Positions 11,640 to 22,959 of a DNA stretch of 64,000 nucleotides are shown here, in pieces; within the stretch, counting starts at the first letter, position 1, and each line of letters starts with the position of its first letter. A program made the translations under genes and the position numbers. The stretch comes from Mytilus californianus (Eukaryota; Mollusca; Bivalvia; Mytilida; Mytilidae). Under the pieces are notes generated by a model. The model saw only the letters and a program-made list of their open reading frames with translations, had not been told where the DNA came from and ran no database searches. The stretch spans positions 140,355,635 to 140,419,634 of the forward strand of contig NW_026262668.1 of assembly GCF_021869535.1 (NCBI RefSeq), given 5' to 3'.

Positions 11640-12236
11640 ATTATATAAATGTCTAAGAATAAAACTTAAACACGCTAATTGATACGTTAAAAAGTTCTAT
11701 TAGATTTTAAATAGAAATACGCAATATTTCGCTAGATAAACTAGCTTCAGAAGGCGTGTGCATCTCTCAAGGATGCATCCGATTTCACCTTTAATGCTAA
11801 TCTATGTCTTGAATTAAATTTATACCTGATTTACCTTTCGAAATTGGAAGCTTTCATATATCATTCATGAAAGTACAAATGTAGCCCTATCTTTTGCAAC
11901 AATAAAAACATAGGGTCATGCGGCATTTTTGGGCATTCACATGGCCTTGTTTACAAACACTGTAGATTCGCACTTAATTCCTTTACTGACCCCCATTACT
12001 TTTCAACCCTGTAGTAAAAAATTTTAGTATATTCAGCATTCATTTTTTGATTTTTTTTAACTCTAGTTTTGATCCATCTATCAAAAAATATTTCTTACAA
12101 ACATTATCTACAAATCAGAAGAGCACAGGACTTCAGTTTTGTACAGAAAGCTCTCCCCCAAATGGGCGGTCCCTGATGACGTATATTTATTTACTGAATT
12201 TACCCCTTAAGTTATATTCTTAGACATTTATATAAT
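11640..12236. mobile_element. Terminal-inverted-repeat element, about 600 bp
   Basis: The first 30 bp (11640-11669) and last 30 bp (12207-12236) are inverted repeats with about one mismatch; the inner word TATAAATGTCTAAGAATA is exact. No transposase frame is present, so it would be a non-autonomous DNA element. It abuts the truncated end of the hammerhead array. A 50-bp segment at 11715-11790 is an inverted match to about 13515-13580 (CTAGCGAAATATTGCG), so part of it also occurs 3' of PLE copy 1. Target duplication not clear in the TA-rich flanks. Confidence 0.6.
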
Positions 12237-12292
12237 TTTAATTCAGTAACTGTATCAGTTTATTTTCACAAACTGATCCACGCCTAAATAGA

Positions 12293-13339
12293 ATGGATGT
12301 TGATTGTTGCTATTTTAAGACATTATATATATTATATATATTTACATATGAATCATCTATGGAGAAAATAAACTTCCTCGACACTACGAGTTTCATCAAG
12401 AACGGAACCATTATAACGGACCTTCATACCAAACAAACGGACAAACATCAATTCCTTTCTCCTAAAAGTTGCCATCCTAAACACTGCTCCCGTGGCATCC
12501 CATTCAGCCAGGCATTGCGAATCAAGAGAATATGCTCTACTGAAAATACGCAAAATGCTAGACTTGGACAACTGCGTAAACATCTAGTTGTTCGAGGATA
12601 CAATAACAACATCATTGATAGCGCTTTCGAAAGAGCAAACAAAACTAGTCGTCAAGAACTTCTAGAGTACAAAGATAAGAATAAAGCAGCTAACAGAACA
12701 CCCCTTGTACTCACTTACCATCCTGATTTTAAAAATGTGTCTTCCATTGTTCAGAAGCATTGGAAAATTATAGAAAATGATTCTAATCTTAAAAAAGTAT
12801 TTTCCTCACCACCAGTCATGGCCTTCAGAAGACCTAAAAACATCCGTGACAAATTAGTGACATCTGTATTAGCAAAGCAGCCTACTCCATCACCCGGTTG
12901 CTACAAACAATGTGGTCGAAGGAACTGCTTGTGTTGTAAAGCTTCCAATACAAACAGTTCTTTCATCAGCTCCGTTACTAAACAAAATTATACCATCTAC
13001 TCAAATTCCAACTGTAAAACGGAGAACTCAATTTATATATTAACATGTGACACTTGTGGCATTCAGTATGTGGGAGAAACAATTGACAAATTTAATATTC
13101 GGCTCAATAACCATCGTTCATGGTACAAAACCAACAAAAACTGTCCTCTCACAAGACATCTTCGTTCAACGAAACATTCTTTTGATAATGTTACTTTCCA
13201 AATCATAGAAGTCAACACCGAGTGGGACACCACGGCGAGAAGGAGAAGAGAAAATTTTTGGATCCACCAACTCCACACTTTAGAACCTGATGGTCTTAAC
13301 GAAAAAGATGAGAAAAGATACAGGAAAGATAAAGAATAA
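12293..13339 (+). pseudogene. Penelope-like element copy 1: 5'-truncated reverse transcriptase C-terminus with GIY-YIG endonuclease
   Basis: A 348-codon open frame whose homology to PLE copy 2 starts near residue 17 (FTYES), right after a TA-rich run, so almost all of the RT core is missing; upstream residues are chance frame. Visible parts: the INFLDTT segment (about residues 27-33), HPKHCSRGIPFSQA and RGY blocks of PLE RTs, a CGRRNCLCC zinc-type linker from about C203, then GIY-YIG: IYILTC at about 247, IQYVGE after it, the conserved Arg in NNHR, and catalytic Glu320 in ENFW. In PLEs this endonuclease nicks the target for RT priming. The frame has no stop, so insertion is recent or conserved, but the element cannot be autonomous. 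Stop TAA at 13337. Confidence 0.88.
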
Positions 13340-13652
13340 TTTAGTACACAGCATCGTCCTTTTTATCTCGTAATATTGGCCAATGGACGTTGCTAACTTC
13401 AACTACCAATTTTGTAAAAATCTTGAACTTCATCCAAATTATGTCTTATTTTCAAGGCAGCTAAATTCAAGTGCAACATATACCTTGAGCTGCAAAAGTT
13501 TCTTATCATCTACATCCGATTTCACCTGGATAGATGCACGCTTGATAAAGCTAGTTAGTCTAGCGAAATATTGCGTTTATTTTCATCATTTTGTAAATAT
13601 TTTAAACATTCTTATATTTACATACTAAATAGTGTGTTAAAATTACATTGTT
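13340..13652 (+). other. 3' untranslated region of PLE copy 1
   Basis: AT-rich spacer between the endonuclease stop and the partial 540-bp unit. It contains the CTAGCGAAATATTGCG segment that recurs inverted at 11715-11740. No HHR core seen. Confidence 0.5.
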
Positions 13653-13966
13653 AGGCAATATATATTGTTTTCTGTTTGGTAGTAAATTGATAATTAAGAT
13701 CCATTTTGTTACATCTGTGATCCGTTTATTTGGCAATCGCCATGACAGTCAGCAGGGTTTAAGAACATCCGTTGTTCGACCTGCTAGTCAAATGCGTTTT
13801 GTTAAAACATACTTTTTCACTTTTGGTCTTTTGAAAAATGTTGTTTGTGCTGTATTTAGACCCCTCTACCAAGAACTTTGTTTTGCATGCACACGTATAA
13901 AAATTGCGGTTTTTATCCAACGCAATCATAGGTTTGAACGTTGTTTTCAATTTAGACCTGTATGTA
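13653..13966 (+). repeat. Partial 540-bp unit (pseudo-LTR) 3' of PLE copy 1
   Basis: Reverse-complement match to the array unit, i.e. + orientation like the PLE. It covers the part from TTGTTTTCTGTTTGG to TTTTCAATTTAGAC and lacks the hammerhead. Scattered substitutions and short deletions (for example at 13740-13746) make it clearly older than the array units. It ends at a TA tract. Confidence 0.85.
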
Positions 13967-14094
13967 TATATATATATATATACGTCTAAACATTTGATGA
14001 CTTTAGAAAGACATTGTCCATCGGATAACCCGTAGTTATACAGGGCAAACACCATAATATATATATATATTATTTGTCTCAAATTTAGCCCAAC

Positions 14095-14230
14095 AAGGTT
14101 AGATCTGTAAATTTGCGTTCGCAGATTTTTGTTCTTCCCTCAGCGGGATTTGAACCCTTGCTTCTGTGACATCTCCGCCTGCACTGTGTTCAGCGCCCTA
14201 GACCATTCGACCAACTACGCTGTATGAAAA
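14095..14230 (-). repeat. tRNA-derived SINE
   Basis: On the - strand a tRNA-like head reads GCGTAGTTGGTCGAATGG (box A-like, complement of about 14201-14220) and GGTTCAAATCC (box B, complement of 14146-14156), 45 bp apart, followed by a non-tRNA tail ending near a TA tract at 14058-14075. No good acceptor stem pairing is seen, so a SINE fits better than a functional tRNA. Confidence 0.7.
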
Positions 14231-14419
14231 TATAGCTTTCGTTAGTCAAGTAATGCCGTTCCGGTTTTATCTAGGTCTGTAACACAGAACATGCTATATG
14301 GCAAGTAGGGTGGTATATCTTTCAGATTTGCTATGTTTTGTCCGTCGTAAAGGATGATAATGTAATTACCATGCCGTCACATCAAATTATAATTTTATTT
14401 TTATTTTTATATATGGATT

Positions 14420-14690
14420 CAGACTGAAAAAAATAGATCGAGAGCTGGTCGCGGATTGGTCGAGTACAGGTCGAGAATAGGTTAAGACTGGTCAAGTAAT
14501 AGTTCAGACTTTATTTAATGGCATAGATAAGGGTCAAGAACAAATCAGTATAGTCGAGTATGGTTAAGATTGGGATCGAGTAATATCGAGTGAATTTCAG
14601 TCCAATTCAGACTGGTCGAGTAAAAATCAGTACAGTCGAGTACAGATATAGGCCATTTCAGACTTTTATTGGTTTGAAGTGGTTGTAGAC
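14420..14690 (-). repeat. CTCGACC/TCTGAACC minisatellite, inverted copy
   Basis: Inverted partner of 2770-3065. The section 14597-14670 mirrors 2773-2842 nearly base for base; outer parts are more diverged. The GTAGACCTTTAAGTA tail recurs in direct orientation at 15313. Confidence 0.7.
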
Positions 14691-14869
14691 CTTTAAGTAA
14701 CGAAAAGTGATACTTAGAGCGTTGTCTGTGCAATAACTTGAAAACTCTTTGACAAAATCTTGGTAATTACATTATCATCCTATACATATTTTATTTTTGC
14801 TCATGTATTTTGTCTTTAGAGTGTCTATTTGCCATTTTGTTTTTCTTTGTTTAAGTAGTTATTTGTTTT

Positions 14870-15225
14870 TTATAAAGTGATTAAGATTATAACACAATGT
14901 TGACTGCTGTACCCCAATTTTTGACATTTTTATCTATTATGTCTGTTTGTTCTGCTCACACATTGTTGTCAACATGTAATGGAATTCTATATGACTGTCA
15001 TACAAGTGAGAGGTTTAGCTAGCTATAAAACCAGGTTTAATCAACCATTTTCCACATAAGGAAATGCCTGTACCAAGTCAGGAATATGACAGTTGTTTTC
15101 CATTCGTTGATGTGTTTGAGCTTTTGATTTTTGCCATTTGATAAGGGACTTCCCGTTTTAAATTTCCCTTGGAGTTCGGTATTTTTGCAATTTTACTTTT
15201 TAGATATGTTGTTTCCTGTGAGTAA
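14870..15225 (-). repeat. Dispersed repeat family A, - strand copy
   Basis: Reverse-complement member of the family at 455 and 49505, extended by a GTTGACTGCTGTACCCC end. Landmarks: GAGGTTTAGCTAGCTAT, AATGCCTGTACCAAGTCAGG, GGAGTTCGGTATTTTTG. Closest relative in the window is 50330-50645. Confidence 0.75.
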
Positions 15226-15699
15226 ATGAAGGTCAAGTTCGATTTTCACGATTTTAGCATTTATCTTTGTTGAGTAAAAGGTAAAATCACAAAAATACTG
15301 AACTCCGTATGAGTTGTAGACCTTTAAGTAGCAAAAGTTTTTTAAAGCATTTTCACCTCCATTATGAAAGTATGCCCCTCATTCCATATGACTGCAATGA
15401 CCGTGAAAGGGCCTATATCACGGAAATTATATAACAATGAGTAAAAATATTTAAATCAATGGGTCATAGATATTCATCTTCTGTTCCGTTGTCTATACAA
15501 GTTAAGCACCTATCTTATTATCTAATTATTATGAATGACTGATGTCGCCAACATCTAATTAAGTTGTCAATTGTATATCTGATAGCTGGAACATTTATAA
15601 ATGAGTTTTGGTTTTCCTATAAATGATATGTATGGATAGAGATGTGAAACACCCTATACTTTTTAAGAAATGTTAAACCTATGCTCCTTTATCTTATAG

Positions 15700-15840
15700 T
15701 CCGGAAGTGGATTTGGCAGTTCTGTTGCTTTTGATGATATAAATGGTGATGGATTAGATGACCTCCTAGTAGGAGCACCTCTACAGTATAACAATGTATT
15801 AGATTCAGGAGTAGTACATATATACTATGGTGACAAAGAC
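15700..15840 (+). CDS. Integrin alpha exon: FG-GAP propeller blade 5
   Basis: Forty-seven codons, phase 0 at both ends, acceptor TTATAG and donor GTAAGT. Encodes SGSGFGSSVAFDDINGDG and continues LDDLLVGAP, the canonical FG-GAP cage with the calcium loop D-I-N-G-D-G-L-D-D, then a SGVVHIYYGDKD strand. By order before two further blades it is most likely blade 5. Its last 60 bp plus donor seed the 103-bp tandem array that follows. The next blade starts in the exon at 19437. Confidence 0.93.
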
Positions 15841-17052
15841 GTAAGTACCTCCTCAATATGGCGATATGTAAGTGCGAGCACCTCTATAGTATAACAATAT
15901 ATAAGTTTCAGAAGTAGTACATATATATTATGGTGACAAAAATGTAAGTACCTCCTCAATATGAGGATATGTTAGTGAGAGCACCTCTACAGTATAACAA
16001 TGTATTAGATTCAGGAGTAGTACATATATACTATGGTGACAAAGACGTAAGTACTTCCTCAATATGGCGATATGTAAGTGCGAGCACCTCTATAGTATAA
16101 CAATATATAAGTTTCAGAAGTAGAACATATATACTATGGTGACAAAGATGTAAGTACCTCCTCAATATGGGGATTTGTTAGTGTGAGCACTCTACGGTAA
16201 ATCAATGTTTAAGTTTCAGAAGTAGTACATATATACTATGGTAACACAGATGTAAGTACCTCCTCAATATTGGGATATGTAAGTGCGAGCACCTCTACAG
16301 TATAACAATGTATAAGTTTCAGAAGTAGTACATATATACTATGGTGACACAGATGTAAGTACCTCCTCAATATGGGGATATGTTAGTGCGAGCACCTCTA
16401 CAGTATAACAATGTATTAGATTCAGGAGTAGTACATATATACTATGGTAACACAGATGTAAGTACCTCCTCAATATGGGGATATGTTAGTGCGAGCACCT
16501 CTACAGTATAACAATGTATTAGATTCAGGAGTAGTACATATATACTATGGTGACAAAGACGTAAGTACCTCCTCAATATGGCGATATGTAAGTGCGAGCA
16601 CCTCTATAGTATAACAATATATAAGTTTCAGAAGTAGTACATATATATTATGGTGACAAAAATGTAAGTACCTCCTCAATATGAGGATATGTTAGTGAGA
16701 GCACCTCTACAGTATAACAGTGTATTAGATTCAGGAGTAGTACATATATACTATGGTGACAAAGACGTAAGTACTTCCTCAATATGGCGATATGTAAGTG
16801 CGAGCACCTCTATAGTATAACAATATATAAGTTTCAGAAGTAGAACATATATACTATGGTGACAAAGATGGAAGTACCTCCTCAATATGGGTATATTTGA
16901 GTGCGAGCACCTCTATAGTATAACAATGTATTAGATTCAGGAGTAGTACATATATACTATAGTGACACAGATGTAAGTACCTCCTCAATATGGGGATATG
17001 TTAGTGCGAGTACCTCTACAGTATAACAGTATAACAGTGTATTAGATTCCGT
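15841..17052 (+). repeat. 103-bp tandem array made of exon 3' end plus splice donor
   Basis: About 11-12 units of 103 bp. Each holds the last 60 or so bases of the blade 5 exon (GCACCTCTACAGTATAAC to GGTGACAAAGA), the donor GTAAGT, and the first 37 bases of intron. Donor copies fall at 15944, 16047, 16150, 16252, 16355, 16458, 16561, 16664, 16767 and 16973; at 16870 GT is mutated to GG. A block of seven units (720 bp) is itself repeated: 15841-16150 is nearly the same as 16561-16870. Because 103 is not a multiple of 3 the copies cannot extend the frame. Confidence 0.92.
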
Positions 17053-17600
17053 TTATTTTATAAGAGCAAAACTTGCACTATTTGTTTTGACATATATATG
17101 TATATATTGATACACAACTGAATGGATTATAAAGGTTTAAGCTGTGTTCAGCAATATTTGACAAATTTTTTTTTTCTTACGTACCTAAGTCAAATAATTA
17201 CTAATATTTTTTTGTGTTTCGTATAATATTGTCTTTGACATTTTGCACCAAAATATCCTTATATGTAGCTTATTTATCATCTATGTGTCCCTCATGCACA
17301 TTTCACCTTGCTAATTGACGTTTTGTCAATGAAATGATACGCGACCTAACGCAAGAAAGATTATGGTCAGAAAATTGGACAGGTATATTATCTCTTGTTA
17401 TTTTCCGCAAGCGGTAGTTGAAGAGTCTTATTAGCATATTTGCAACAAGAAAAAAACCAACAACAAAAAATCACTTCATGTATGCTACTAACTTTATTAA
17501 AATGCATCATGGATTAAGAAAAAAATCTTGTCTTGAATGTGACAATCCGTTTGCAACTTTGCTAAGATAAATGTTTTTATTTCGCCGATAACCTTTGTTA
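17053..17600. other. Unannotated intron
   Basis: AT-rich; no repeat, RNA or coding signal recognised. Confidence 0.5.
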
Positions 17601-17609
17601 AAACACAGA

Positions 17610-18255
17610 AAAAAGTAAAATTACAAAAATACCGAACTCCAAGAAAAATCCAAAAGGGAAAGTCCCTCATCAAATGGCAAAATCAAAAGCTCAAACACAT
17701 CAAACGAATGGAAAAAAACTGTCATATCCAATACTTGGCACAGTCGTTTCCTTATGTACAAAATGGTAGATTAAACCTGGTTGTATAGCTAGCTAAACCT
17801 CTCACTTGTATGACAATCGCATAAAATTCCATTATATGACAATAATGTGTGAACAAAACAAACAGATATAATAGGTAACAAGAATGTGTCCATAGTACAC
17901 GGATGCCCTACTCTCACTATCATTTTCTATGTTCAGTGGACCGTGAATCTGGGGTCAAAACTCTAATTTGGCATTAAATTAGAAAGATCATATCATAGGG
18001 AACATGTGTGTTATGTTTCAAGTTGATTGGACTTAAACTTCATCAAAAACTACCTTGACCAAAAACTCTAACCTGAAGCGACCAAAAACTTTAACCTGAA
18101 GCGGGACAGACGGACGAACGGACGGACGGACGAACGAACGGACGCACAGACCGAAAAACATAATGCCCCTAGGTGGGGCATACAAATTTCAAAAATAGGG
18201 GTACAGCAGTCAACATTGTGTTATAATCTTAATCACTATAAAAAACAAACAGAAA
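17610..18255 (+). repeat. Dispersed repeat family A copy interrupted by another element
   Basis: Family A sequence at 17610-17878 (ATACCGAACTCCAAG to ATAATAGGTAA) resumes at about 18185-18255 (CAAAAATAGGGGTACAGCAG). The uninterrupted order is seen in reverse at 50370-50400, so the intervening 300 bp are an insertion. Confidence 0.75.
17879..18184 (+). mobile_element. Nested insertion with GACGGACG tract
   Basis: About 306 bp inserted into family A. It ends with a (GACG)n-like tract (18108-18155) followed by ATAATGCCCCTAGGTGGGGC, a short palindrome typical of a common molluscan dispersed repeat. No coding frame. Exact target duplication not resolved. Confidence 0.65.
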
Positions 18256-18299
18256 TTAGTTTAGAATGTGTCATAGTTAAGTTGACATGCTAGCAACTA

Positions 18300-19290
18300 A
18301 GCTTAGATGAAGTAGGAAAACCAATTTACATCAATATTACTGGTATCATGGGCTTTGATATTAAATATTTATAAGTAGGCTAATCAATCTTCATCAATAG
18401 TCTTTGAATCATAGACTTTGATATCAATTGTTTGTAAGTAGGCTATTCAATCTACATCAATATTCCTTGTATCATAGACTTTAATATCAAGTATTTATAA
18501 GTAGGCTATTCAATCTACATCAATATTCCTTGTATCATAGACTTTAATATCAAGTATTTATAAGTAGGCTATTGAATCTACATCAATATTCCTTGTATCA
18601 TAGACTTTAATATCAAGTATTTATAAGTAGGCTATTCAATCTACATCAATATTCCTTGTATCATAGACTTTAATATCAAGTATTTATAAGTAGGCTATTC
18701 AATCTACATCAATATTCCTTGTATCATAGACTTTAATATCAAGTATTTATAAGTAGGCTATTCAATCTACATCAATATTCTTTGAATCATAGACTTTGAT
18801 ATCAATTGTTTGTAAGTAGGCTTTTCAACCTTCATCAATATTCTTTGAATCATAGACTTTGGCATCAATTGTTTGTAAGTAGGCTTTTCAATCTTCATTA
18901 ATATACCTGGAATCATATACTTTATCAATTGTTTGTAAGTAGGCTATTCAATCTACATCAATATTCTTTCAATCATTTAATTTGATATCAATTGTTTGTT
19001 AGTAGGATATTCAATCTACGTCAATATTATTGGTATCATAGACTTTGAAATCAATTGTTTGTAAGTAGGCTATTCAATCTTCATCAATATTCTTTGAATC
19101 ATATAATTTGACATCAATTGTTGTGTAAGTAGGCTATTCAATCTACATAAATATTCTTTAAATCATATAATTTGATATCAATTCTTTATTAGTAGGCTAT
19201 TAAATCTACATCAATATTCCTAGAATGAATACATTTGGTGTCAATTGGGCATAAGTAGGCTATTCAATCTACAGGAATATTCCTGGAATT
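18300..19290 (+). repeat. 63-bp minisatellite
   Basis: About 15 units of 63 bp centred on GTAGGCTATTCAATCTACAT, CAATATTCCT and ATCATAGACTTT. The middle units (18435-18780) are nearly identical; the flanks are more diverged, the usual pattern of homogenisation in array centres. Confidence 0.88.
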
Positions 19291-19436
19291 TTGGAATTTT
19301 TTATCATATGGATTTCAATGTTTTTCTTCACGTTATGCTCCGAATCCTGATGGTTGCAATCACAGAAAATACATCATGTATACTTGACTTTGGTTAAATA
19401 TAGCTGACTCATACAATTATATTCAATTTTTAACAG

Positions 19437-19548
19437 GAAAATGTTCTTCTGAGAATAAGTCGAAAAGAATTACAAGGACATTCAGAATGGGGACGATTTG
19501 GTACAGCACTGCAGTGTATCGGAGATATAAATAAGGATGGGTATAATG
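19437..19548 (+). CDS. Integrin alpha exon: propeller blade 6, first part
   Basis: 112 bp, phase 0 in and phase 1 out; acceptor TTTTTAACAG, donor GTACGT. Encodes ENVLLRISRKELQGHSEWGR then FGTALQCIGDINKDGYN, the FG motif and most of a second calcium loop. The split final G joins the next exon to make Asp, giving D-I-N-K-D-G-Y-N-D. Followed at once by degenerate copies of itself. Confidence 0.92.
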
Positions 19549-19810
19549 GTACGTATATAAGAATGGGGACAGTTTGGTACAGCAATGCTATATATCAAAA
19601 AAATAATCAAGGATGGATATAAAGGCACGTATGTCAAAATGTGGACGGTACTGTACTTGTTGTATCAGAGAAAAAAAAATGATATAAGGGTACGTATGTC
19701 AGAATGGGGACGAGTTGGCACAGCACTGTAGTTTACCCGCAGATAAGCAAGGGAACAAATATATACGAGATAGTATGTCAGAATAGGGATACAGCACTGC
19801 GGCGTTTCGA
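19549..19810 (+). repeat. Degenerate tandem copies of the blade 6 exon
   Basis: About four decayed units of 62-79 bp, each beginning like the exon's AGAATGGGGACGATTTGGTAC and ending with a GGTACGTATGTCA-like donor (starts near 19560, 19638, 19701 and 19780). Stops and indels exclude coding use. Confidence 0.85.
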
Positions 19811-19918
19811 AAACATACTTTAACTTTGATTATTGGAAATATGTTTTGTTTTCCTTTCAGTTTAGTGCTAAATACCTTGTTTGTACCATATTCCACAGGT
19901 GCGAGACGAGATCTGTTT

Positions 19919-20907
19919 AATATTATTAGTTAAATAGTGTGCTAGTGACCTAATACGATATATATGGGGTCAGTAAATTTCATATGGGATGAGAGCGAAG
20001 CTATCGTATTAGGTCACTAGCACACTATGTAACGAATTTATCTTACCGACTATCTTAACATGTGGTATTTAGACTAGTGGCCTATCAAAGTGATTAAGTC
20101 TTCAATACACAAACACATGCCAACAATAACAACTTGTCAGCTTTAAATGTGTTTTATGAATTTATTTCAATCGTTCATCATCCTTTAACATTTTTCCTCA
20201 ACACCGTGTTGTTTTTATAAAGGGACGTAACACCACAACTAACCGTGTATTGAAATAAGCCCCGCCTACTAACCCAATATGGAATATACACGGTCTCCAC
20301 GCGGTTGCTTTTAACCAATCCTATTCCTAGAAATGTAAAGGAGGTAAGATAAATGTATTTATCTTACCGCCTATACATTTGAAGGAATATCATTGAATAA
20401 AATCAAACATGTCGAGACCCTGTACATTTAATATGGGGTTAGTGGGCGTGTTTTATATTAATATTGGGTTAGTAGCAGTGTTACGTACCTTTGTAAAACA
20501 ACATGACGTTGAAGAAAAATCTGAAACGTTTCGTCCAAACAACAAATGAAGAAATTGATGATGAACGACCGAAAATAAATGCAGAAAACATATTAAAGCT
20601 AACGAGTGGTTACTGTTGCCATTTGTTTTTGTATAGACCAATATGGAAGTAGGTTCTTAATATTGAAAACGTTATCACTTTGATAGGCCACTAGTTTAAA
20701 TGTAACTCGAATGACTCAGTGTCCTGTCGATCGACAGTGAGTCGGAATATAACGACTTGATTAGGCGGTTAGTTTGAATGCCACATGTTAAGATAGTCGG
20801 TAAGATAAATTCGTTACACAGTGTAATTCGCTCTCACCCCATATGGAATTTACTGACCCCATATACATATAGTATTAGGTCACTAGCACACTGTTTAACT
20901 AATAATA
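19919..20907. mobile_element. Long terminal-inverted-repeat element, about 990 bp
   Basis: The left 85 bp (AATATTATTAGTTAAA, AGTGTGCTAGTGACCTAATA, CAGTAAATT, TGAGAGCGAA) are repeated inverted at 20823-20907. Further inside, TAACGAATTTATCTTACCGAC at 20032 is mirrored near 20805. A short hairpin, GGAGGTAAGATAAAT with its complement, lies at 20337-20375. No transposase frame. A related copy is at 45546-46115. Confidence 0.8.
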
Positions 20908-21454
20908 TTCAGACACCATTTGTGTCTTCATAAGAAATTACTAGGGATAGTTTTTCATAAACTGTTGATTGAACCTTCTCGTACTTTACACTGATCGAAA
21001 GATATATTTTTGTCTTTAAATGAGGCATAAATGAAGAATTGAGGGCAAGCAATAAAAATGTTCTGGTTTACGAGTTTTGAAAAATATACCCTACATTGTC
21101 AATATAAAAAAAAACTATCGTTCGTCTGACTGGGAGCTTTTCGGCCATACAAATACTGATGTTGACTTCACCGCCTTGTTAACAAGGGCACTACTTAAAA
21201 TAAACATAATTTAACAGGGATCCTCCTTTCATTGTCCTCCCTTTTTCGATCTTTTACCATTGCATATTGATTGAAATGGTATAAAGATTGACTTCCCGCA
21301 TAAACAAGCAGATGTGGGTTATCGTTAAAATTTCAAAGAATATCTTCTTTCTGCTAGCTGTGTTAATGAAATGTGGGTCACGGTTAATATTTCAAAGAAT
21401 AAATTCTTTCCACCAATAGTGTCAATGCGATATGGTTTACGCTTAATATTGCCT
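20908..21454. other. Unannotated intron
   Basis: Two short near-repeats around 21310 and 21370 (ATGTGGGT, TTTCAAAGAATA) but nothing else recognised. Confidence 0.5.
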
Positions 21455-21836
21455 GTCATGTAGACGTACATGTTCACTAGCCTATGCCATATTTGTACAT
21501 TTATGCCCAGGTTATCTCAAATAGTCTATGTCTTTAACGTCATATTTACCCAAGTTATCTTCACTAGCCCATGGCATATTCGTACATTTATGCCCAGGTT
21601 ATCTCAAATAGTCTATGTCTTTAACGTCATATTTACCCAAGTTATCTTCACTAGCCTATGGCATATTTGTACATTTATGCCCAGGTTATCTCAAATAGCC
21701 TATGTCTTTTACGTCATATTTACCCAAGTTATCTTCACAAGCCTATGGCATATTTGTACATTTATGCCCAGGTTATCTCAAATAGTCTATGTCTTTAACG
21801 TCATATCGTATGTCATTTTCGTACATTATTCCACTG
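21455..21836 (+). repeat. 87-bp minisatellite, left part
   Basis: Units of 87 bp, each two diverged 44-bp halves: CTAGCCTATGGCATATT...CAGGTTATCT and ATAGTCTATGTCTTTAA...CAAGTTATCT. As 87 is 29 codons the + strand stays open with a 29-residue hydrophobic repeat, a property of unit length and not evidence of a gene. Confidence 0.9.
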
Positions 21837-22365
21837 TATGTTAAATTTGATAGCTTAATCAATGTTTGATTGGTTGAGACCATTCCACGTGACACTGAAC
21901 AAAACTTCATATTCCCCTCTGAGTATCATATTCCACTCTGAACATCGGGACTTGCCTGTGCGACGTTACGCGCGGTTTATGTAAATAACGTTTTGAACGT
22001 TTTTAAATTGCGATAGAAAAGTCACTTTCGTGTTCCAAATTATTTCAGACGTAAAATCCAAACATAAATAATAGATATTATCTTTTGATCAGTACTGTTT
22101 ATCAATATTTTAAATTATGTCGTGTTTAGATATGAAAACAAGCGGTTAATAAAAATGTATGTGAATTAATGTTTTATGCTCACTTACTTAGAGTAAACAA
22201 AGTAATGGCAGTGGAATAAAACATTCATTTCCCTTGGCTTAGGGAGATATGAAGATTTTTCACCCTCGAAAAGTCATATTTCCCTCGGGCACGACCCTCT
22301 GGGAAATATGTATTTTCTTGGGTGAACAAATCTTCATATCTCCCTCAGACACGGGAAATAAAAGC
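21837..22365. mobile_element. Insertion splitting the 87-bp array
   Basis: About 530 bp unrelated to the satellite. It contains a short inverted pair TATTCCACTG (21827) and CAGTGGAATA (22210), and a strong hairpin at 22241-22345 whose 25-bp arms begin AGGGAGATATGAAGAT. The satellite resumes in the same orientation after it. Confidence 0.6.
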
Positions 22366-22930
22366 ATATTTATGACCAGGTTATCTCAAATAGTCTATGT
22401 CTTTAACGTCATATTTACCCAAGTTATCTTCACTAGCCTATGCCATATTTGTACATTTATGCCCAGGTTATCTCAAATAGTCTATGTCTTTAACCTCATA
22501 TTTACCCAAGTTATCTTCACTAGCCTATGGCATATTTGTACATTTATGCCCAGGTTATCTCAAATAGTCTTTGTCTTTAACGTCATATTTACCCAAGTTA
22601 TCTTCACTAGCCTATGGCATATTCGTACATTTATGCCCAGGTTATCTCAAATAGTCTATGTCTTTAACGTCATATTTACCCAAGTTATCTTCACTAGCCT
22701 ATGGCATATTCGTACATTCATGCCCAGGTTATCTCAAATAGTCTATGTCTTTAACCTCATATTTACCCAAGTTATCTTCACTAGCCTATGGCATATTCGT
22801 ACATTTATGCCCAGGTTATTTCAAATAGTCTATGTCTTTAACGTCATATTTACCCAAGTTATCTTCACTAGCCTATGGCATATTCGTACATTTATGCCCA
22901 GATTATTTCAAGTAGCCTATGGTGTTCATG
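22366..22930 (+). repeat. 87-bp minisatellite, right part
   Basis: About 6.5 further 87-bp units, same orientation and dimeric structure as the left part. Confidence 0.9.
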
Positions 22931-22959
22931 TTTGTGTCCAACGTTAACGTTTGTACAAG

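Noticed and set aside
14095..14230. Functional tRNA gene
   Set aside because: Box A and B-like words are present but there is no convincing acceptor stem, and a SINE-type tail follows.
1..15699. Earlier integrin exons (blades 1-4)
   Set aside because: I looked for FG-GAP words and DxNxDG calcium loops next to splice sites and found none; they are probably left of the window.
15841..17052. Tandemly duplicated coding exons that extend the propeller
   Set aside because: Units hold only part of the exon, have no usable acceptor, and a 103-bp period breaks the frame.
21470..22947. Membrane protein with 29-residue repeats
   Set aside because: Same artefact from the 87-bp period; interrupted by an insertion and intronic.
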